This document shows positions 1 through 5,564 of a DNA stretch of 10,397 bases, piece by piece. The translations under genes were made by a program, and so were the position numbers. Position 1 is the stretch's first letter, and each line of letters begins with the position of its first letter. The notes beneath the pieces were generated by a model. That model was not told the DNA's origin. It searched no databases and worked only from the letters and a program-made list of their open reading frames with translations. This DNA comes from an uncultured Eggerthellaceae bacterium (GTDB taxonomy: Bacteria; Actinomycetota; Coriobacteriia; Coriobacteriales; Eggerthellaceae), in contig CAKTYF010000068.1 in the NCBI GenBank assembly GCA_934631995.1, positions 1 to 10,397 on the forward strand, read 5' to 3'.

Positions 1-155
1 GGATTATGGAGTATCTGAACCATATTCCGGTGAGGGACGAAAAGATTACCGTTGAGAACCTGGAGATCACCGTTTCCGAAGTGAACGCCCACCGTGTTTC
101 CTTCATCACGGTTCGTCAATTCGAACGTGAAGACGTTGAGGAACAGGATTCCTAG
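1..155 (+). CDS. CorC/HlyC-type transporter-associated domain, C-terminal end (partial)
   Basis: The 3' end of a gene entering from the left edge, read in the frame with codons starting at position 3 and ending at TAG 153-155; 50 codons are visible. The residues (…YLNHIPVRDEKITVENLEITVSEV…HRVSFITVRQF…) fit the CorC/HlyC C-terminal domain found behind a CBS pair in CNNM/CorC/TlyC-like membrane proteins. That domain has the pattern 'IP..(G/D)E', then a short strand 'L.ftV.e', then 'RI..V.v'. Such proteins are linked to Mg2+/Co2+ resistance or membrane ion handling, historically called hemolysins. It ends in an acidic tail (EREDVEEQDS). The DUF21 membrane domain and CBS domains would lie outside the window, so the full architecture is inferred. 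The next gene starts about 40 bases later on the same strand. Confidence 0.6.
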   Translation, partial: IMEYLNHIPVRDEKITVENLEITVSEVNAHRVSFITVRQFEREDVEEQDS

Positions 156-197
156 GGCTGCGCAGCGCTCTCAACCCGTGGCGCATTGGTGAAACTC

Positions 198-1046
198 GTG
201 AAAATAGACGCTCACATTCATATTGCCCTTGATGGCTCCGATTGGCGAAAGGCGAAAGCGCGCCATGCAAACGGACCCGATGAGCGCTGGATTCGCGAGA
301 CGCTTGCTGCATATGCGCAGGCGGGGTTCACCTACCTACGCGATGGCGGTGATAAATGGGGTGTTTGCACGCGCGCGGCGCGTCTTGCGGGCGAATATGG
401 CATTCGCTATGCAACTCCTGCGTTTCCGTTGTATCCCAAAGGACAGTACGGTAGCTTTTTAGGGCTGTCGTTTGCTGATTTCGCCGAATATCGCGCGCTT
501 GTTGACCAGGCGATTTGCCAAGGTGCCACGTTCGTGAAGCTCATGCTTTCGGGTATTTTGGACTTCGATTGCTATGGGAAGATAACAAGCCCTGGTTTGC
601 CGGCGCCCGCTGTGGCGCAGCTTGTTGCGTACGCTCATGAAAAAGGCTTGCCGGTTATGGCGCACGTAAACACGGCAGCGTTGGTAACGCAGGCACTTGA
701 TGCGGGCGTTGACAGCATTGAGCACGGCTTGCTCATGGATGCCGCCACGTGCGAGAAGCTTGCTGCTAGTAATGTTGTGTGGGTTCCTACCATTGCCCCT
801 GTTCAAGCAGCACATGATTCGGGAAATTTCTCACCTGAAGTCACGCAGCGCATTTGCCGTGAGCAAGCGGCAGCCGTTGCAGCGGTGGTGAAGCGCGGCG
901 GCTTGGTGGCGCTGGGATCCGATGCCGGTTCGGCAGGCATGCCTCATGTTGTCGGAGCGCTGCGCGAGTATGAGCTTTTGAGCGTGCCCGATGCCGCATT
1001 GCAACGTGGCGCCCACGCTCTGGTGAGCCGCTTTCCTGGCTGTTAG
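198..1046 (+). CDS. Metal-dependent amidohydrolase
   Basis: A 282-residue TIM-barrel hydrolase of the amidohydrolase superfamily, imidazolonepropionase/prolidase-like branch. It should hydrolyse a C-N or related bond in a small metabolite; the substrate is unknown. The metal-ligand set is complete in order: H6 and H8 in DAHIHI, K114 in FVKLM (the usual carboxylated-lysine position), H156 in MAHVN, H176 in IEHG and D242 in GSDAG. It is shorter than the 380-400 residue members because it lacks the C-terminal beta-sandwich 'G.ADlvvl' segment. The barrel itself looks whole, so this is probably a compact form rather than a truncation. GTG 198 is preferred because GGTGA at 188-192 is a weak ribosome site and the protein then begins directly at MKIDAHIHI. 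TTG 186 and GTG 189 are in-frame alternatives without a visible site. No signal peptide or membrane segment is seen, so it is cytoplasmic. Confidence 0.8.
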   Translation: MKIDAHIHIALDGSDWRKAKARHANGPDERWIRETLAAYAQAGFTYLRDGGDKWGVCTRAARLAGEYGIRYATPAFPLYPKGQYGSFLGLSFADFAEYRALVDQAICQGATFVKLMLSGILDFDCYGKITSPGLPAPAVAQLVAYAHEKGLPVMAHVNTAALVTQALDAGVDSIEHGLLMDAATCEKLAASNVVWVPTIAPVQAAHDSGNFSPEVTQRICREQAAAVAAVVKRGGLVALGSDAGSAGMPHVVGALREYELLSVPDAALQRGAHALVSRFPGC

Positions 1047-1059
1047 GAACAGATGCTTC

Positions 1060-1098
1060 CGGGAGCAAATCGTTTGCCGTTCGTTCCCGTGCATTTTT
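1060..1098 (+). terminator. Probable intrinsic terminator after the amidohydrolase
   Basis: Fourteen bases after the stop lies a nested inverted repeat: CGGGA (1060-1064) pairs with TCCCG (1085-1089), and inside it GCAAA (1065-1069) pairs with TTTGC (1073-1077) around a TCG loop. An unpaired stretch (1078-1084) sits on the 3' side. A run of five T (1094-1098) follows. The asymmetric bulge makes it imperfect, hence the moderate confidence. Confidence 0.4.
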
Positions 1099-1140
1099 GA
1101 TTATTCCGTAGCTTGGAAACAATTCATCGCTTACCTGAAG

Positions 1141-1146
1141 TATAAT
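1141..1146 (+). promoter_or_regulatory. Candidate -10 box for the asp23-nusB-xseB-dxs block
   Basis: A perfect TATAAT lies in an AT-richer part of the gap between the amidohydrolase terminator and the Asp23 gene. No good -35 stands 16-18 bases upstream; the nearest TTGGAA (1113-1118) is 22 bases away. The palindrome CGATATCG (1151-1158) sits around the expected start of transcription. If used, the Asp23 gene has a leader of about 150 bases. Confidence 0.35.
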
Positions 1147-1301
1147 CAATCGATATCGTTTTTTGCGAAGGGCGGTACGTGCGCAGTTGGCCACCGAGCG
1201 ACTTCTGCCGATTCGGGCTGGCACATCCGATATGCAGACGCAAACGCGCCGCGACCTTCGCAATGCAGGACTTTTCCATGAATGCAGATGGGAGACATGC
1301 T

Positions 1302-1649
1302 ATGAAAGAACTGAGCATTGGCGGCATGAGCATTGCCCCAGGTGTTGTTGAGACTATCATCTCTGTTGCTATGAGCGAAGTTGAAGGCGTGACCGCTGTT
1401 GGCGTGACCTCGGTAAATGGCCTGGTTGCCGCTATTGCGGGCAAGGGCAGCGCGCAGGGCATTGATGTTGATGTCGATGCAAACGGCCAGCTTGCTGTTG
1501 ACGTTCATGTAGAGGTCTCTTACGGTCAGCCGCTTCCCGAGATTGCCGCGCGCATCCGCCAGGCGGTGTTCGATGCCGTAACGTCGCAGATCGGCATTCC
1601 CGTGGGCAGCGTTGACGTGTATATCGACGGCGTTCAGTTCAAAGACTAA
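1302..1649 (+). CDS. Asp23/Gls24 family protein (YqhY-like, DUF322)
   Basis: A 115-residue protein with the Asp23/Gls24 (DUF322) fold over nearly its whole length. It has the opening 'GGMSIAPGVVETIISVAMSEVEGV', the central 'VDVDANGQLAVDVHVEVSYG', the helix 'EIAARIRQAVFDAVTSQIG' and the closing strand 'VDVYIDGVQF'. Gene order (directly ahead of nusB) matches YqhY of Firmicutes, which is linked to acetyl-CoA carboxylase and fatty-acid synthesis; Gls24/Asp23 paralogues are cell-envelope stress proteins. The biochemical role in this organism is inferred from context only. ATG 1302 is chosen because GGGAG at 1290-1294 lies 7 bases upstream and the protein then begins at the conserved region. ATG 1278, also with an AGGA ahead of it, would add eight residues. 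Cytoplasmic, no membrane segment. Confidence 0.85.
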   Translation: MKELSIGGMSIAPGVVETIISVAMSEVEGVTAVGVTSVNGLVAAIAGKGSAQGIDVDVDANGQLAVDVHVEVSYGQPLPEIAARIRQAVFDAVTSQIGIPVGSVDVYIDGVQFKD

Positions 1650-1671
1650 ATCTGCCGGCAATGTCTTATGG

Positions 1672-1690
1672 CGTGGCGCAATAAGCCACG
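1672..1690 (+). other. Small hairpin between asp23-like gene and nusB
   Basis: CGTGGC (1672-1677) and GCCACG (1685-1690) form a perfect 6-bp stem with a 7-base loop in the 87-base gap ahead of nusB. The following TAGCTTTTA is too weak a T-tract for a confident terminator. It could be a partial attenuator or an RNA-processing site. Confidence 0.25.
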
Positions 1691-1736
1691 ATAGCTTTTA
1701 CCCGCTTTACCGCTTGAAAAGGAACAACGAGTTTTT

Positions 1737-2174
1737 ATGTTGAAGAATAACCACCGTAGAACCTGTTCGCGCCGTGCTGCGTTGCAGCTGCTGTATTCGG
1801 CCGAAATCACCGATCAATCTATTGCCGAGCTGCTTGCTGCGGGTGATGCAATTGTTCTTGAGAACGAAGATCAAGAAGCGGCTCGCCCCGATGATTATGC
1901 CATTGCGTTGCTGCAGGGTGTGGAAGAGCATCGGGAAGAGATTGATGGCATGGTTGACTCTTCTTCGGAGAACTGGGCAATTGAGCGTATGCCCATCATG
2001 GACCGCTCCATTTTGCGTATTGCCGTGTTCGAAATGATGTTCCTGGAGGATATTCCTCTGTCTGTCTCGATTGACGAGGCGGTTGAGCTGGCAAAACGCT
2101 ACGGCGGCGAAGACGAGTCGCATCGTTTTGTGAACGGTGTTTTGGGTCAAATTGCCAAGCGCCTTGAAGCATAA
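1737..2174 (+). CDS. nusB: Transcription antitermination factor NusB
   Basis: A 145-residue NusB. It binds boxA RNA with NusE (ribosomal protein S10) and supports antitermination of rRNA operons. Visible family features are the basic N-terminal helix 'RRTCSRRAALQLLYSAEI' and the diagnostic C-terminal stretch: 'ENWAIERMPIMDRSILRIAVFEM', then 'IPLSVSIDEAVELAKRYGGED', then 'RFVNGVLGQIAK'. An acidic insert around residues 38-50 lies between the helices. Length is normal for the family. ATG 1737 is the only sensible start; the AAGGA-like site at 1719-1723 is rather far away (about 13 bases). The neighbours asp23-like, xseB and dxs are a common bacterial arrangement around nusB. It is 14 bases from xseB and probably cotranscribed with it. 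Confidence 0.95.
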   Translation: MLKNNHRRTCSRRAALQLLYSAEITDQSIAELLAAGDAIVLENEDQEAARPDDYAIALLQGVEEHREEIDGMVDSSSENWAIERMPIMDRSILRIAVFEMMFLEDIPLSVSIDEAVELAKRYGGEDESHRFVNGVLGQIAKRLEA

Positions 2175-2188
2175 ATAGGGTATTTGCT

Positions 2189-2425
2189 ATGAAACCCGCC
2201 GAATCATACGAGACCTTCCCCGAGATAAAAGAGCGGCTTGATTGGATTGTCGATCAAGTTTCCCGCGATGATATTCCTCTCGAAGAGGCGCTTTCCTTGT
2301 ACGAGGAAGCGGTGAAGCTGGGTGCGCGCGTAAGCGCGCTTATTGAAGATGCTCAGGGAGAAGATGAAGAAACTGCAGCTCCAGAAGGTGAAGATGCCTC
2401 TGAAGCAAGCAGCGCTGAGGAATGA
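2189..2425 (+). CDS. xseB: Exodeoxyribonuclease VII small subunit
   Basis: A 78-residue XseB, the small helical subunit that joins several copies per XseA to form exonuclease VII, a single-strand DNA nuclease acting in mismatch repair and DNA damage processing. The family core is clear: 'FPEIKERLDWIVDQV' (helix 1), then 'IPLEEALSLYEEAVKLGARVSALI' (helix 2). After residue 53 the usual short end is replaced by a 25-residue, very acidic tail (Glu/Asp/Ser/Ala), longer than typical XseB ends. The catalytic partner xseA is not adjacent and not in the window. ATG 2189 has only a weak GGG-containing site upstream. The stop is 6 bases before dxs, and the dxs ribosome site lies inside the last codons of xseB, so translation is probably coupled. 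Confidence 0.85.
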   Translation: MKPAESYETFPEIKERLDWIVDQVSRDDIPLEEALSLYEEAVKLGARVSALIEDAQGEDEETAAPEGEDASEASSAEE

Positions 2426-2431
2426 GTTGCC

Positions 2432-4318
2432 ATGGCGAATGATCGACTTTTAGATGTTATCGATGAACCTAGTGCCTTAAAGCTTCTCTCCAACGAAGAG
2501 CTTGAAATTTTGGCGGGTGAGATTCGCGAAGAAATTGTGGCCACTGCTTCTCATACGGGCGGCCATGTGGCGTCGTCGCTGGGTGCTGTTGACATTATTG
2601 TGGCGTGCCACAGCGTTCTGAACTGCCCGAAGGACAAAATCGTGTTCGATGTGGGGCATCAGGCATACGCGCATAAGCTGCTTACGGGCAGGCGCGAGGC
2701 GTTTGCCACGCAGCGCACGTTCGGCGGCATTTCCGGCTTTCCGAAGCCCAGTGAGAGCCCCTACGACGCGCATCCTTCGGGACATGCTTCCGATTCTTTG
2801 TCGGTTGCGTTGGGTCTGGCGAAAGCGCGCGACTTAGCGGGCACCGATGAGAAAATCGTTGCCATTATTGGCGATGCCGCTATTGCGGGCGGCATGGCAT
2901 TCGAGGCACTTAATCACATTGGTCAAGCTCAAACACCCATGGTTATCATCTTGAACGACAACGAAATGTCAATTTCGCGCAACGTGGGCGCGCTTATGAA
3001 GCATTTCGGCGCCATGCGCTCCTCGACCCAATACCAGCAAACGCGCGATTCCGTGCAAGACGCGTTGGAACATTCTGGCAACGCGGGGCGCGCTTTAGTT
3101 CAGTTCGGCCGCAGCATGAAGGACTCCATGAAGCAGTTCTTCCTGGCCAGCTCCATGATTTACGAGCAGCTGGGTATTCAGTGCACTACGCCGATTGACG
3201 GTCACAACATTGGGCTTTTACGCGAAATTCTGCAAACGGCGCTTTCCGCGAATGGCCCGGTTATTGTCCATGTGGTCACGAAAAAAGGCGAAGGGTATGC
3301 CCCCGCGTTGAATAACCCCGTGGATTTCCATGGCGTGGGCGCGTTTGATCCCGCAACGGGCAAGGCGCTGAAAAAGCCGAGCACCGCTCCTTCGTATACG
3401 AACGTTTTCGGCGATGCGTTAGTGGCGGAAGCGCGCAAGGATAAGCGCATTGTTGCCCTGACCGCCGCCATGAAAACGGGTACGGGCTTGACGAATTTTG
3501 CCGAGGAATTCCCCAAGCGCTTCATTGATACCGGCATTACGGAAGGCCACGCCGTTGGTTTGGCGTCGGGTCTTGCGTTTGGCGGCTTGAAACCTGTTGT
3601 TGCTATTTACTCGACGTTTTTACAGCGCGGTATTGATCAGGCGATTATTGATGTAGCGTTATCTAACCTGGATGTTGTGTTTGCTATTGACCGCGCTGGT
3701 CTGGTGGGCGAGGATGGCCCCACGCACCACGGTGTGTTCGATCTTGCGTATATGCGCATGATTCCGAATATGCGGGTTTTGGCGCCCTCGAATGAGGCAG
3801 AGCTGGTCAACGCATTGCATACCGCTCTTGAACTGGGCGGACCGTTTGCAATCCGGTACCCGCGTGGTGCCGCGGCGGGTGTTCCGTTGCCGGAAGAGCC
3901 TTGCGTGCTTGAGCCCGGTCGTGCGCAAACGCTGCGCGAAGGAAGCGATGTTGCGCTGTTGGCATTTGGCCGCATGGTGGGACACGCGCTGAAAGCGGCG
4001 GAGCTGCTGGAAGAAGCAGGTGTGAGCGCGCGTGTGGTGGATATGCGTTGGGTGAAGCCTTTGGACGCTGATGCGGTTGTTGCCGCAGCGGACACGAAGC
4101 TTGTGGTAACGCTGGAGGAAGGCGTTATCATGGGCGGTGCTGGTTCGGCAGTTATGGAGACTATGGCGGATAAGGCACTTACCACGCCCGTTTTGCAGCT
4201 GGGCATTCCCGATGAGTTTGTGACGCAAGGAACGGTCAACGAGCTGTTCCGTTCACTTGATTTGCATCCAGAAGGCATTGCGCATTCTGTTTCCGAGCGA
4301 TTGGGTCAGTTGGCGTAA
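2432..4318 (+). CDS. dxs: 1-deoxy-D-xylulose-5-phosphate synthase
   Basis: A 628-residue DXS (E. coli 620). It condenses pyruvate and glyceraldehyde-3-phosphate with thiamine diphosphate, the first step of the MEP isoprenoid pathway and a source for thiamine and pyridoxal. Visible elements are 'GGHVASSLG' (N-terminal His), 'VFDVGHQAYAHKLLTGR', the ThDP/Mg region G147-D148 ... N177 (NDNEMSIS), 'PIDGH' at 254-258, 'DFHGVG' (equivalent to E. coli H299), catalytic E371 (equivalent to E370) in TEGHAV, 'IYSTFLQR', 'DGPTHHG' and 'RYPRG'. Three departures from the usual family sequence are seen: GDG is GDA (A149), EQHAV is EGHAV, and GP(I/V)DGHD is TTPIDGHN. The reading frame is intact and key acid and histidine residues remain, so it is probably active. 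The start ATG 2432 has AGGAA at 2418-2422, 9 bases upstream. It is the last gene of the block. Confidence 0.95.
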   Translation: MANDRLLDVIDEPSALKLLSNEELEILAGEIREEIVATASHTGGHVASSLGAVDIIVACHSVLNCPKDKIVFDVGHQAYAHKLLTGRREAFATQRTFGGISGFPKPSESPYDAHPSGHASDSLSVALGLAKARDLAGTDEKIVAIIGDAAIAGGMAFEALNHIGQAQTPMVIILNDNEMSISRNVGALMKHFGAMRSSTQYQQTRDSVQDALEHSGNAGRALVQFGRSMKDSMKQFFLASSMIYEQLGIQCTTPIDGHNIGLLREILQTALSANGPVIVHVVTKKGEGYAPALNNPVDFHGVGAFDPATGKALKKPSTAPSYTNVFGDALVAEARKDKRIVALTAAMKTGTGLTNFAEEFPKRFIDTGITEGHAVGLASGLAFGGLKPVVAIYSTFLQRGIDQAIIDVALSNLDVVFAIDRAGLVGEDGPTHHGVFDLAYMRMIPNMRVLAPSNEAELVNALHTALELGGPFAIRYPRGAAAGVPLPEEPCVLEPGRAQTLREGSDVALLAFGRMVGHALKAAELLEEAGVSARVVDMRWVKPLDADAVVAAADTKLVVTLEEGVIMGGAGSAVMETMADKALTTPVLQLGIPDEFVTQGTVNELFRSLDLHPEGIAHSVSERLGQLA

Positions 4319-4392
4319 TGCGCCGAATGGTACTAAGTTGAGCAGGGGAGACGCGTTTTTATAAGCAGCGTCCTCTGTGTTCGTTTGGACAG

Positions 4393-4408
4393 GCGTTCTT
4401 ACGAACGC
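4393..4408 (+). other. Hairpin in the dxs 3' region
   Basis: GCGTTC (4393-4398), loop TTAC, then GAACGC (4403-4408): a perfect 6-bp stem about 75 bases after dxs, upstream of the main terminator. There is no T-tract. It may only stabilise the transcript end. Confidence 0.25.
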
Positions 4409-4437
4409 GAACCCGCACGAAGCAATATGAATCAAGA

Positions 4438-4480
4438 AAAAAGAAAGGCGCTGGGCAGATTTGCCAAGCGCCTTTTTCGT
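4438..4480. terminator. Bidirectional intrinsic terminator between dxs and the convergent orphan gene
   Basis: GGCGCT (4447-4452) pairs with AGCGCC (4467-4472); a single G-A mismatch (4453/4466) is followed by GGCA (4454-4457) pairing with TGCC (4462-4465) and a GATT loop. The left flank is A-rich (positions 4438-4446) and the right flank is TTTTT (4473-4477), so a U-tract follows the stem on both strands. It should stop dxs transcripts on + and the 86-residue gene, whose stop is only about 20 bases away, on -. Confidence 0.8.
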
Positions 4481-4497
4481 GCGAGAATTTCGTTTGC

Positions 4498-4758
4498 TTA
4501 GTTCTCTTTGTAAACGATGAATGCCTCGTGAATCTGCCCATTCCTGGTAATCTGATCGAGTTCTTCAGTGGTGCTGAAATGAAGCTCGTCGATGGGCCAA
4601 GCATAGTCGCCACGGTTCATGGCGTAAACGTAACCCCAGCAAATGCCGCCTTCGTCGCGACCTTTTTCCTGGGCGTTCACCATTGCCTGAGCTGCTTCCT
4701 GGATGGGTTTGAGTTTCGGCTTCGCGTAGATACGATCGCCTCCGATAGGACCTTGCAT
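4498..4758 (-). CDS. Hypothetical protein, 86 residues
   Basis: A small gene of unknown function. It begins MQGPIGGDRIYAKPKLKPIQ and continues with a helix-like stretch (EAAQAMVNAQEK), a Gly/Trp/Tyr-rich middle (GGICWGYVYAMNRGDYAWPI) and an acidic C-terminal part (DELHFSTTEELDQI). There is no signal peptide, membrane segment or known motif, and one cysteine. The start is well supported: AAGGAGGATAGT directly precedes the ATG at 4758, an excellent ribosome-binding site. The reading frame stays open further upstream, but those codons lie before this site and look like leader. It is convergent with dxs and shares its terminator, and divergent from the zinc-ribbon gene. I do not recognise the family. 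Confidence 0.75.
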   Translation of the reverse strand: MQGPIGGDRIYAKPKLKPIQEAAQAMVNAQEKGRDEGGICWGYVYAMNRGDYAWPIDELHFSTTEELDQITRNGQIHEAFIVYKEN

Positions 4759-5058
4759 ACTATCCTCCTTACGGTAAGAAACACTGTTTAAAACACTGGG
4801 AAGATAGTAGCGCGTTGGCTCGGATTTTCGTAGTCCGATAAGAGCAACGAAACAGGAACCCAGCTCAACAAAACGTGGATGCGACCGCTTGTGCCAGTAT
4901 AACCGCAGGTCACAAGGGCGTGGAAACAATCTACGAGCGGCAGAAGGGGAGCTTCAACGAATTCTTGAGGGTAGCATCAACGACTCGATGATGTTCTTCG
5001 GGCAAAACAAGGCATATGCTTCAATCATCCTAGAAAACAACGAATTGGAGGATATGAC
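4759..5058. promoter_or_regulatory. Divergent intergenic region with weak promoter candidates
   Basis: A 300-base gap between two divergent small genes with no convincing coding capacity. TATAAC (4898-4903) could be a -10 for the + strand zinc-ribbon gene, though no good -35 stands upstream. An inverted repeat, CTTGTGCC (4888-4895) against GG-T-CACAAG (4908-4916), brackets that box and could be an operator or an RNA hairpin. Near the - strand gene, CACTG occurs twice (from 4782) around an AT-rich centre TTTAAAA. None of these is more than suggestive. Confidence 0.25.
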
Positions 5059-5283
5059 ATGTGCTTCAGACCAGCAGCCGCAACCGCCGGAAAGATTGCT
5101 TGCCCGATGTGCGGCCACGAAAATGATATTACCGATACCGTATGCGCGGAGTGCGGCTTTGCCGCTTCGACTCCGGGTATGCCTTCCGCTCCGGGCGCTC
5201 CTGCTGCCCCCGGTGCTCCGAAAGCTCCGGGCGCTCCCATGGCTCCTGCAGCTCCCGCTGCTCCTAAGGCTCCTACGGCGTAA
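5059..5283 (+). CDS. Small zinc-ribbon protein with Pro/Ala/Gly repeat tail
   Basis: A 74-residue protein in two parts. Residues 15-33 form a zinc ribbon with two CxxC knuckles, C15/C18 (CPMCGHEN) and C29/C32 (CAECGF), expected to bind one Zn2+ as in the double-zinc-ribbon family. Residues 38-74 are a low-complexity tail of APGAP/APKAP units, almost only Ala, Pro and Gly with two or three Lys and Met. The N-terminus MCFRPAAATAGK has an extra Cys at position 2. The start ATG 5059 is strongly supported by GGAGG at 5047-5051, 7 bases upstream. There is no signal peptide or membrane segment, so it is probably cytoplasmic. Function is unknown; such ribbons often mediate protein or nucleic-acid contacts. 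A hairpin follows the stop by 15 bases, so it is probably monocistronic. Confidence 0.75.
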   Translation: MCFRPAAATAGKIACPMCGHENDITDTVCAECGFAASTPGMPSAPGAPAAPGAPKAPGAPMAPAAPAAPKAPTA

Positions 5284-5298
5284 TTTTATTTATCCCGT

Positions 5299-5334
5299 GA
5301 TGCTCTTAGGTCCCCTTTCTTCCCTAAGAGCATC
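5299..5334 (+). terminator. Long-stem hairpin after the zinc-ribbon gene
   Basis: GATGCTCTTAGG (5299-5310) and CCTAAGAGCATC (5323-5334) form a perfect 12-bp stem with a 12-base pyrimidine loop. Only AATTTC follows, so the T-tract is weak. The position just after the stop suggests a transcript end or 3' stabiliser. Confidence 0.5.
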
Positions 5335-5395
5335 AATTTCCCCTCTCTTTCAAGGATGCACTCTCTTTCCCCTCCCCCTCAAATGCATCCGATAA

Positions 5396-5427
5396 CACGA
5401 AGAGCGTCCCGCAGGGCGCTCTTCGTG
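5396..5427. terminator. Strong hairpin between convergent genes
   Basis: CACGAAGAGCG (5396-5406) pairs with CGCTCTTCGTG (5417-5427), and the stem extends inward through a T-G wobble and two more pairs to a CGCA loop, about 14 bp in all. There is no strong T-tract on either side. It probably acts as a backup end for the zinc-ribbon transcript on + and/or the regulator on -. Confidence 0.45.
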
Positions 5428-5486
5428 CATTATGTGCAGCTTTATGGTTTGGGGGTAAGCGCTTAATGGCGTGGGCCCTGTTAATT

Positions 5487-5514
5487 CGCTTGCGCCCCGT
5501 TGAGGGGCGCAGCG
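5487..5514. terminator. GC-rich hairpin downstream of the LysR gene
   Basis: TGCGCCCC (5491-5498), loop GTTGA, GGGGCGCA (5504-5511) is a perfect 8-bp stem. With a one-base bulge it extends by CGC (5487-5489) pairing with GCG (5512-5514). It lies about 50 bases after the stop of the - strand regulator gene. Read on -, it is followed by GAATTAAC rather than a U-run, so termination efficiency is uncertain. Confidence 0.4.
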
Positions 5515-5564
5515 GTTCGTTTGCAGCACGTATGACGCGCTGAGCATGCACGCTGCCAGCTTGT

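Noticed and set aside
963..1110. Possible frameshift truncating the amidohydrolase
   Set aside because: All metal ligands are present, the final helix ends naturally, no continuing conserved sequence appears in other frames after the stop, and a terminator-like hairpin follows.
1179..1301. Upstream GTG start for the Asp23/Gls24 protein
   Set aside because: The added 41 residues do not fit the family, and ATG 1302 has a suitable ribosome site and begins at the conserved domain.
4759..4929. Longer version of the 86-residue - strand gene, starting near 4929
   Set aside because: AAGGAGG lies directly before the internal ATG at 4758, and the extra N-terminal residues look like translated leader.
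5175..5280. Repetitive GCTCC-rich tract considered as a CRISPR-like or DNA repeat array
   Set aside because: The units are in-frame codons for Ala-Pro-Gly repeats, vary in length, and have no spacers.
4889..5395. A 168-codon + strand frame overlapping the zinc-ribbon gene
   Set aside because: Its translation is Leu/Arg/Pro low-complexity produced by the out-of-frame repeat, and it overlaps the zinc-ribbon gene, which has an ideal ribosome site, and the downstream hairpin.
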